NCBI GenBank assembly: GCA_963661545.1
Contig: CAVLCU010000072.1
Coordinates: forward strand, 1-12,429
Direction of reading: 5' to 3'
From: Scatomonas sp963661545
GTDB taxonomy: Bacteria > Bacillota > Clostridia > Lachnospirales > Lachnospiraceae
Length of the DNA: 12,429 nt
Shown here: one piece after another, positions 7,450-12,429 of the stretch
Layout of the letters: each line of letters starts with the position of its first letter
Position numbering within the stretch: position 1 is the first letter of the stretch
Made by a program: the position numbers and the translations under genes
Notes under the pieces: generated by a model
What the model was told of the DNA's origin: nothing
The model's database searches: none
The model's input: only the letters and a program-made list of their open reading frames with translations

Positions 7450-8535
7450 ATGGAGACAAAGCTGAGAGTCGGAATTTTAGGTGCAACGGGTATGGTAGGG
7501 CAAAGGTTCATCGCTCTTTTGGAGAATCATCCCTGGTTTCAGGTGGTGACGGTGGCTGCCAGCCCCAGAAGTGCAGGCAAGACCTATGAGGAAGCTGTGG
7601 GAGATCGTTGGAAGATGGATACTCCCATGCCGGAAGCCGTCAAACAGCTTATTGTAATGAATGTCAACGAGGTAGAGAAGGTTGCTTCTACGGTTGATTT
7701 TGTATTTTCCGCAGTGGACATGTCTAAGGAGGAGATTCGCCGCATCGAGGAGGATTATGCCAAGACCGAGACTCCGGTGGTATCCAACAACAGTGCCCAT
7801 CGCTGGACCCCGGATGTCCCCATGGTGGTACCGGAGATCAACCCCCAGCATTTTGATGTCATCCAATATCAGAAGAAGCGCCTGGGAACTACCCGGGGAT
7901 TCATCGCTGTGAAGCCTAACTGTTCCATCCAGAGCTACGCACCGGTATTGACCGCCTGGAAGGAATTCGAGCCCTACGAGGTAGTAGCTACTACTTACCA
8001 GGCTATTTCCGGAGCAGGTAAGACCTTCAAGGACTGGCCGGAGATGGTGGAGAATATTATCCCTTATATCGGTGGGGAGGAAGAGAAGAGTGAGCAGGAG
8101 CCCCTGCGTCTGTGGGGCCAGATTCAAGATGGGGTCATTGTCAAAGCGGAAGAACCCAGGATCACCTGTCAATGCATTCGGGTGCCGGTTCTCAACGGCC
8201 ATACCGCAGCTGTATTCGTAAAGTTCCGCAAGAAACCAACAAAGGACCAGCTGATTGAGAAGATGGTCTCCTTCCGGGGACTTCCCCAGGAACTGGAATT
8301 GCCCAGTGCCCCCAAACAGTTTATTCAGTACATGGAGGAGGACAATCGTCCCCAGGTACAGCTGGATGTCAATTATGAGCAGGGCATGGGAATCTCCGTA
8401 GGTCGTCTGAGAGAAGATACTATCTACGATTGGAAGTTCATCGGACTTTCTCATAATACCGTCAGAGGAGCTGCAGGAGGTGCCATCCTCTGTGCGGAGA
8501 CTCTGGTAGCCAAGAAATATATCGAGGCAAAATAG
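7450..8535 (+). CDS. asd: Aspartate-semialdehyde dehydrogenase (archaeal/fungal-like class)
   Basis: This enzyme makes L-aspartate-4-semialdehyde from aspartyl phosphate with NADPH, the branch point to lysine/diaminopimelate, methionine and threonine. The product is 361 aa. It shows the Rossmann loop GATGMVGQ (11-18), SNNSAHR (112-118), the catalytic Cys158 in PNCS, ISGAGKTFKDW, the acid/base His251 in NGHTAAVF and a C-terminal LSHNTVRGAAGGA motif. The SNNSAHR, NGHT and SHNTVRGAAGG pattern matches the archaeal/fungal class rather than the E. coli type. ATG 7450 is preferred because GAGGAG (7437-7442) is 7 nt upstream; an in-frame TTG at 7447 is possible. It has its own promoter and no clear terminator after it. 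With ilvA in the same window it links aspartate-derived threonine to 2-oxobutyrate. Confidence 0.95.
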   Translation: METKLRVGILGATGMVGQRFIALLENHPWFQVVTVAASPRSAGKTYEEAVGDRWKMDTPMPEAVKQLIVMNVNEVEKVASTVDFVFSAVDMSKEEIRRIEEDYAKTETPVVSNNSAHRWTPDVPMVVPEINPQHFDVIQYQKKRLGTTRGFIAVKPNCSIQSYAPVLTAWKEFEPYEVVATTYQAISGAGKTFKDWPEMVENIIPYIGGEEEKSEQEPLRLWGQIQDGVIVKAEEPRITCQCIRVPVLNGHTAAVFVKFRKKPTKDQLIEKMVSFRGLPQELELPSAPKQFIQYMEEDNRPQVQLDVNYEQGMGISVGRLREDTIYDWKFIGLSHNTVRGAAGGAILCAETLVAKKYIEAK

Positions 8536-8563
8536 CTAAGGGATGCGAAAAAAGACAATCGAA

Positions 8564-8581
8564 TTGTTGAAAATTTAACAA
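8564..8581 (+). promoter_or_regulatory. Predicted Rex operator
   Basis: The 18-bp element reads TTGTTGA-AAAT-TTAACAA. It differs at one base from the clostridial Rex consensus TTGTTAA-N4-TTAACAA (established knowledge). It contains the -35 hexamer of the FNT promoter, so repressor binding would block RNA polymerase. Rex releases DNA when NADH is high, so the channel would be induced under reductive, fermentative conditions. Regulation is inferred from the motif and its position. Confidence 0.6.
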
Positions 8582-8595
8582 GCATATGGTAGAAT
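8567..8595 (+). promoter_or_regulatory. Sigma-A-type promoter for the FNT channel gene, extended -10
   Basis: A -35 TTGAAA (8567-8572), a 17-bp spacer and a -10 TAGAAT (8590-8595) are preceded by TG one base before the -10 (8587-8588), an extended -10. The predicted start is near 8602, giving a leader of about 47 nt. Confidence 0.7.
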
Positions 8596-8602
8596 GGTTT
8601 TG

Positions 8603-8621
8603 CAGTGAGACGGACTCACTG
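8603..8621 (+). other. Perfect hairpin at the predicted mRNA 5' end of the FNT gene
   Basis: CAGTGAG (8603-8609) and CTCACTG (8615-8621) pair exactly around the loop ACGGA. It falls at the predicted transcription start, upstream of the Shine-Dalgarno AAAGGGGG. It could be a 5' stabilising stem-loop or a second operator. Confidence 0.5.
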
Positions 8622-8648
8622 GTATAGAGTAGAAAGGGGGAAAATTTT

Positions 8649-9407
8649 ATGCCATTCGAAGATGTGCAAAAATTTTCAAACGCCGCAATTGCAAAATCAA
8701 AGATGCTGGAAGAGCATCCGGGGAAGTATTTCATACGCTCCCTGATGGCCGGCTTCTTCATCGCAGTGGCGATGATCTACAGCAATGTGGTGGGTAACTT
8801 GTTCAAAGCGGACGATATGGTGGCCTGGGGGAAGTTCCTGGGAGCCCTGGTGTTCGCCATTGCCGTGCTTTTGATTGTCTTTATCGGAAGCGAGCTTTTT
8901 ACCGGCAATAACCTGGTGATGGCCTTTGGAGCCTACAGCAAGGCTGTCTCCTGGGGGCAGGTATGCAAGGTATGGGTGGTAAGCTACATCGGCAACTTTG
9001 TGGGATGTTTCCTCTTCTCCGGCATCTGGGTGCTGGCAGGAGCCTCCGGCACGGCAGATTACTTTGCAGGCTTTATCGGTGGGAAATTATCCATCCCGCC
9101 AGGCGAGATGTTCTTTCGGGCCGTGCTCTGTAACTTCTTCGTCTGCCTGGCCGTGGCCTGCGGAACGAAGTGCAAGGAAGAGGGCTCCAAGTTCCTGATG
9201 ATCATGATCTGTATCTCAGGCTTTGTAGTATCCGGATTTGAGCATTGCATTGCCAACATGGCTGTCTTCACGGTAGCAGGCTTCGTGGTTCCGGGAGTAT
9301 CCATCTCTTCCATGTTGTTCTCCATGCTCATCGTTACCCTGGGTAACATGGTAGGAGGAGCAGTCCTCCTGGCTCTGCCCCTGCGGAAAATGAGCGCAGA
9401 CAAGTAA
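8649..9407 (+). CDS. Formate/nitrite transporter (FNT) family channel
   Basis: The 252-aa pentameric FNT-type channel moves small monovalent anions such as formate, nitrite or hydrosulfide. Hydrophobic segments run at about 30-50, 62-80, 107-130, 156-172, 182-198 and 222-245, fitting the six-helix FNT fold. Diagnostic motifs are the omega-loop GSELFTGNN (80-88), RAVLCNFFVCLAVA (157-170) and GFEHCIANM (196-204), with the central-pore His at 199 that FocA and NirC also have. The exact substrate is not readable from these motifs, so I give no symbol. The predicted Rex operator argues for fermentation end-product (formate) traffic, which is inference. The ATG has AAAGGGGG 8 nt upstream. With its own promoter and terminator it appears monocistronic. 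No pflB or formate dehydrogenase is adjacent. Confidence 0.93.
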   Translation: MPFEDVQKFSNAAIAKSKMLEEHPGKYFIRSLMAGFFIAVAMIYSNVVGNLFKADDMVAWGKFLGALVFAIAVLLIVFIGSELFTGNNLVMAFGAYSKAVSWGQVCKVWVVSYIGNFVGCFLFSGIWVLAGASGTADYFAGFIGGKLSIPPGEMFFRAVLCNFFVCLAVACGTKCKEEGSKFLMIMICISGFVVSGFEHCIANMAVFTVAGFVVPGVSISSMLFSMLIVTLGNMVGGAVLLALPLRKMSADK

Positions 9408-9423
9408 CTGCTTGACAAAATGC

Positions 9424-9459
9424 AAAAAAAGGCGCCTCATATAAGGAGGTGCCTTTTTT
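9424..9459 (+). terminator. Intrinsic terminator after the FNT gene
   Basis: GGCGCCTC (9431-9438) pairs with GAGGTGCC (9446-9453), one G-U pair included, around a 7-nt loop. Seven A residues precede it and six T residues follow (9454-9459). This is a textbook Rho-independent terminator 17 bp after the stop codon. The flanking A-run could let it act on the other strand too. Confidence 0.93.
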
Positions 9460-9541
9460 GGTAAAGAGCCATCTGTAGCAGAGGTTTGCTTATGTTGCCC
9501 CGCCAAACCAGTATTTCGAACAGAAGGAGAGAACGTTTACT

Positions 9542-11644
9542 TTGAAATCTCTATATATAGCAGAAAAGCCAAGTGTAGCCCAGGAGTTCGCCAAGGCCTT
9601 GAAGGAGAGTATGGGACGCCGGGATGGATACCTGGAGTCGGAACATGCAGTGGTGACCTGGTGTGTGGGGCATTTGGTGACCATGAGCTATCCGGAAAAA
9701 TATGATGAAAAATACAGGCGCTGGACCTTCGAGACCCTTCCCTTTCTGCCCGGTCAGTTCCAATATGAGATTATTCCCTCTGTTAAGAAGCAATATGAGA
9801 TCGTCAGTTCTCTCCTGCATCGGGAGGACATCGATACCATCTATGTCTGTACCGACTCCGGAAGGGAGGGGGAGTACATTTATCGCCTGGTGGCCATGAT
9901 GGCCGGAGTCAAAGAAAAAACGCAGAAAAGGGTCTGGATCGACTCTCAGACGGAGGAGGAAATCCTTCGAGGGATTCGAGAAGCTAAGAATCTGGAGGAG
10001 TACGACCATTTGGCGGAATCCGCTTACCTGCGTGCCAAGGAAGACTATCTGATGGGCATTAACTTTTCCCGTGCCCTTTCCCTGAAATATGCTTATTCCG
10101 TCATGAACTACCTGGGGGGCAAATACCAGGCTATCTCTGTAGGCAGGGTGATGACCTGTGTCCTGGGTATGGTAGTAAGGCGGGAACGGGAGATCCGCAG
10201 CTTTGTCAAAACCCCATTTTATCGGGTGCTGGCCCATTGTAAGCTTCAAAATCACAAATTTGACGGGGAATGGAGGGCTGTGGAGGGCAGTCGCTGGTAT
10301 CAGTCTCCTCGTTTGTATAAGGAAAATGGCTGGAAAGAGAAGAAGGATGCGGAGGCATTGATCCTAAGCCTGTCTGCCATTCGCCCCGGGGAAGCGGTGG
10401 TATCCCGGTTAGAGAAGAAGAAGGAGACCAAGAAGCCCCCTCTTCTCTATAATCTGGCGGAATTGCAGAACGAATGTTCCAAAATGTTCAAGATTAGCCC
10501 GGATCAAACCCTTTCGATTGTGCAGGAGCTCTATGAGAAGAAGCTGGTAACCTATCCCAGAACCGATGCCCGGGTCCTGTCCTCCGCTGTCGCCAAGGAA
10601 ATTCGGAAGAATATCACAGGTCTGCAGCAATATGAGCCTCTGGCAGCTTTTGCAGGAGAGATCCTTGCTCAGGGAACTTATCAGGGGATTGGGAAGAGTC
10701 GTTATACCAATGACAAGCAGATTACGGATCACTATGCCATCATTCCCACCGGCCAGGGCCTTTCCGGCCTGACCAGATTGTCTGACCTTTCCGGCAAGGT
10801 CTACCAGGTTATTGCCAGGCGATTTTTGAGTATCTTTTATCCTCCTGCCCTCTATCAGAAGGTCAATCTGACCCTGACCATGCAGGAAAAAGCAGAATCT
10901 GTCGGGGAAGCCGGGAGGGAAGGCGCGATAGAATCCTTCTTTGCAAGCTTTCGCGTCCTGACGGAGGAGGGCTATCTGAAGGTGGCAGTGCCCCCCTCTT
11001 CCCGGAAGAAGGAGACGGGTCAGAAGGAGACTTCCGGGAGGAGAGCGACAGGCCAGGAGGAGGGAGTGGAACAGGGGGAGGCGGAGCAAGAAGAGATGTC
11101 CTGCGACGGGGACTTTCTGCAGGTATTGTCAAGTCTGAGAAAAGGTGTTAAGCTTCCGGTGGATGGATTTGCCATCAAGGAGGGGGAGACCTCACCCCCC
11201 AAGCGCTATACCTCCGGTTCTATGATTTTGGCTATGGAAAATGCAGGTCAGCTGATCGAGGATGAGGAGCTTCGCTCCCAGATTAAGGGCAGCGGCATCG
11301 GTACCTCTGCTACCCGGGCGGAGATCCTAAAGAAGCTGGTTCATATCCGCTACCTGGCTCTCAACAAGAAGACCCAGGCCATTACTCCCACCCAGATGGG
11401 GGAGATGGTTTACGATGTGGTGGATGCCTCCATCCGCCCCCTGCTGAATCCGGAGCTGACCGCCAGCTGGGAGAAGGGCTTGACCTATGTGGCAGAGGGA
11501 AGTATTACCGGTGAGGAATATATGGGCAAGCTGGAGCATTTTGTAGCCCGTCATACGGGAAATGTCCGCCAGCTGCAGAATCAGACGGCCCTGAGGAGTC
11601 GTTTTGATGCGGCTGCCCCTTATTACAAGACAGAAAGGAAGTAG
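9542..11644 (+). CDS. topB: DNA topoisomerase III (type IA)
   Basis: This type IA topoisomerase passes single strands through a transient 5'-phosphotyrosine break, decatenating and relaxing negatively supercoiled DNA. The product is 700 aa. The Toprim domain starts at LYIAEKPSVA (4-13, catalytic Glu8) and includes TDSGREGE (104-111). The middle Asp of the usual DxDxE triad is Gly here, as in TopB proteins of other Firmicutes. Further motifs are INFSRALS (173-180), SVGRVMTCVLGMVVRRE (199-215), the catalytic Tyr338 in VTYPRTD, HYAIIPT (397-403) and GSGIGTSATRAEILKKL (583-599). There are no C-terminal zinc-finger cysteine sets, which favours TopB over TopA. A hydrophilic Lys/Glu/Gly insert spans about 486-522. 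The start is TTG, with AAGGAGA (9524-9530) 11 nt upstream; no nearby ATG would keep the LYIAEKPS motif. The downstream gene starts 2 bp after the stop. Confidence 0.95.
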   Translation: MKSLYIAEKPSVAQEFAKALKESMGRRDGYLESEHAVVTWCVGHLVTMSYPEKYDEKYRRWTFETLPFLPGQFQYEIIPSVKKQYEIVSSLLHREDIDTIYVCTDSGREGEYIYRLVAMMAGVKEKTQKRVWIDSQTEEEILRGIREAKNLEEYDHLAESAYLRAKEDYLMGINFSRALSLKYAYSVMNYLGGKYQAISVGRVMTCVLGMVVRREREIRSFVKTPFYRVLAHCKLQNHKFDGEWRAVEGSRWYQSPRLYKENGWKEKKDAEALILSLSAIRPGEAVVSRLEKKKETKKPPLLYNLAELQNECSKMFKISPDQTLSIVQELYEKKLVTYPRTDARVLSSAVAKEIRKNITGLQQYEPLAAFAGEILAQGTYQGIGKSRYTNDKQITDHYAIIPTGQGLSGLTRLSDLSGKVYQVIARRFLSIFYPPALYQKVNLTLTMQEKAESVGEAGREGAIESFFASFRVLTEEGYLKVAVPPSSRKKETGQKETSGRRATGQEEGVEQGEAEQEEMSCDGDFLQVLSSLRKGVKLPVDGFAIKEGETSPPKRYTSGSMILAMENAGQLIEDEELRSQIKGSGIGTSATRAEILKKLVHIRYLALNKKTQAITPTQMGEMVYDVVDASIRPLLNPELTASWEKGLTYVAEGSITGEEYMGKLEHFVARHTGNVRQLQNQTALRSRFDAAAPYYKTERK

Positions 11645-11646
11645 GC

Positions 11647-12333
11647 ATGAGATACGTAACCATTTCGGAATTGTATGATATCCGGGAAACCATAGCCAGA
11701 GAACTGTTCGAGGGCAAGACCTATCCCTGGGAGCTTCTTCCCTTGATTGGGGACTTTATCAGGCAGTTAGGACCGACCCTTTCCCCGGAGGACTATGACC
11801 ATCCCCAGGAGGAGGTATGGATCGCCAAAAGTGCTGTCATTTACCCTACGGTGTCCCTGAAAGGACCCTGTATCATAGGGAAGGATGCACAAATTCGCCA
11901 ATGCGCCTTTCTGCGGGGCAATATCATCGTGGGAGAAGGGGCGGTGGTGGGCAATTCCACCGAATTGAAGAATGTCATTCTCTTTAACAAGGTTCAGGTG
12001 CCCCATTATAATTATGTGGGGGATTCTATCCTTGGCTATAAAGCTCATATGGGGGCCGGTTCCATTACCTCCAATGTCAAGTCAGACAAGGAGCTGGTTG
12101 TGGTAAAAGGACAAGGGGAGAGGATCCCTACCGGGCTGAAGAAGTTTGGCTCCATGATAGGAGACAAGGTAGAGGTGGGCTGCGGATCCATTCTAAATCC
12201 GGGCAGCGTCATCGGTCCCAATACCAATATTTATCCTCTTTCCAGCGTACGAGGGGTGATTCCGCCTAACCATATCTACAAAAACGACAAAGAAATCGTC
12301 GAAAAAACCCTTTACGAGACAGAAAGTTTATGA
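11647..12333 (+). CDS. Left-handed beta-helix protein related to the GlmU C-terminal acetyltransferase domain
   Basis: The 228-aa protein has a helical N-terminal cap (about 1-55, containing YPWELLPLIGDFI), then hexapeptide repeats of left-handed beta-helix type (about 57-205), for example IIGKDAQI, IIVGEGAVVG and SVIGPNTNI. The stretch VPHYNYVGDSILGYKAHMGAG (118-138) mirrors the GlmU acetyltransferase site, whose catalytic His corresponds to His120. SITSN (139-143) mirrors the GlmU TITCN strand. GlmU's N-terminal uridylyltransferase domain (GxGTRM loop) is absent, so a 'UDP-GlcNAc pyrophosphorylase' label would be misleading. A sugar-phosphate or other CoA-dependent acyltransferase is plausible, but the substrate is unknown. 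The ATG lies 2 bp after the topB stop with AAAGGAAG (11634-11641) just upstream, so translation is likely coupled. A functional tie to topB is not evident. Confidence 0.82.
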   Translation: MRYVTISELYDIRETIARELFEGKTYPWELLPLIGDFIRQLGPTLSPEDYDHPQEEVWIAKSAVIYPTVSLKGPCIIGKDAQIRQCAFLRGNIIVGEGAVVGNSTELKNVILFNKVQVPHYNYVGDSILGYKAHMGAGSITSNVKSDKELVVVKGQGERIPTGLKKFGSMIGDKVEVGCGSILNPGSVIGPNTNIYPLSSVRGVIPPNHIYKNDKEIVEKTLYETESL

Positions 12334-12382
12334 GAAAATAGACAGTGGTTTGGATGAGAACAAATTTGAAAGGAGTTACACA

Positions 12383-12429
12383 ATGATTTATTCGAAAGAG
12401 GTAGAATTGATGTGTCCGGTACACCAGGG
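12383..12429 (+). CDS. Unrecognised protein, first 15 codons only (3'-partial)
   Basis: An ATG at 12383 is preceded by a good Shine-Dalgarno AAAGGAG (12369-12374) at 8 nt. The reading frame stays open to the window edge and begins MIYSKEVELMCPVHQ. It lies 49 bp after the beta-helix gene with no terminator between, so it may belong to the same transcript. Too little is visible to name a family. Confidence 0.6.
   Translation, partial: MIYSKEVELMCPVHQ

Noticed and set aside
9486..9514. TTGCTT-17-CAGTAT as the topB promoter
   Set aside because: A promoter should lie between the terminator and topB, but each hexamer matches consensus at only three positions, so I cannot support this placement.

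Overview
The window reads as an ordinary chromosomal housekeeping stretch from an anaerobic Firmicute, most likely a Clostridia/Lachnospiraceae-type organism with moderate-to-high GC. The pointers are: the Gram-positive smc-ftsY order, an FtsY without a long acidic N-domain, purine-rich Shine-Dalgarno sequences before every gene, two TTG starts, a formate/nitrite-family channel, QueH for queuosine, and a clostridial-type Rex operator. This assignment is inference from gene content. All genes are on the + strand. No mobile element, CRISPR array, tRNA or rRNA was seen. No gap between genes exceeds about 150 bp.

Layout. (1) 1-2799: the C-terminal half of smc (chromosome condensation, cut by the window edge) followed by ftsY (SRP receptor). 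A near-consensus promoter sits inside the end of smc, in an AT-rich island, and probably drives ftsY and perhaps ilvA. (2) 2806-4017: ilvA, a medium-length threonine ammonia-lyase with one ACT-type regulatory domain, 6 bp behind ftsY. (3) 4018-4152: a GC-rich 135-bp spacer with two perfect hairpins. (4) 4153-7298: a likely operon of a flippase-like (LPG_synthase_TM family) membrane protein, queH (overlapping by 20 bp) and argH. (5) 7299-8535: a good promoter, a short leader with a hairpin, and asd of the archaeal/fungal-like class. (6) 8536-9459: an FNT-family channel with its own promoter overlapped by a predicted Rex operator, a hairpin at the mRNA 5' end and a classic intrinsic terminator, so a self-contained monocistronic unit. 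(7) 9542-12333: topB (topoisomerase III) tightly coupled to a stand-alone GlmU-C-like left-handed beta-helix protein. (8) 12383-end: the first 15 codons of an unrecognised gene.

How the genes relate: asd feeds the aspartate-family pathway to threonine, which ilvA deaminates to 2-oxobutyrate. argH completes arginine synthesis and releases fumarate. The FNT channel probably exports formate (or moves a related small anion), and the Rex-like site would tie it to NADH/NAD+ balance. smc, topB and ftsY are core cell-maintenance genes. I see no previously undescribed multi-gene system. The most useful non-obvious signals are regulatory: the Rex-like operator, the promoter embedded in smc, and the structured 4018-4152 spacer.
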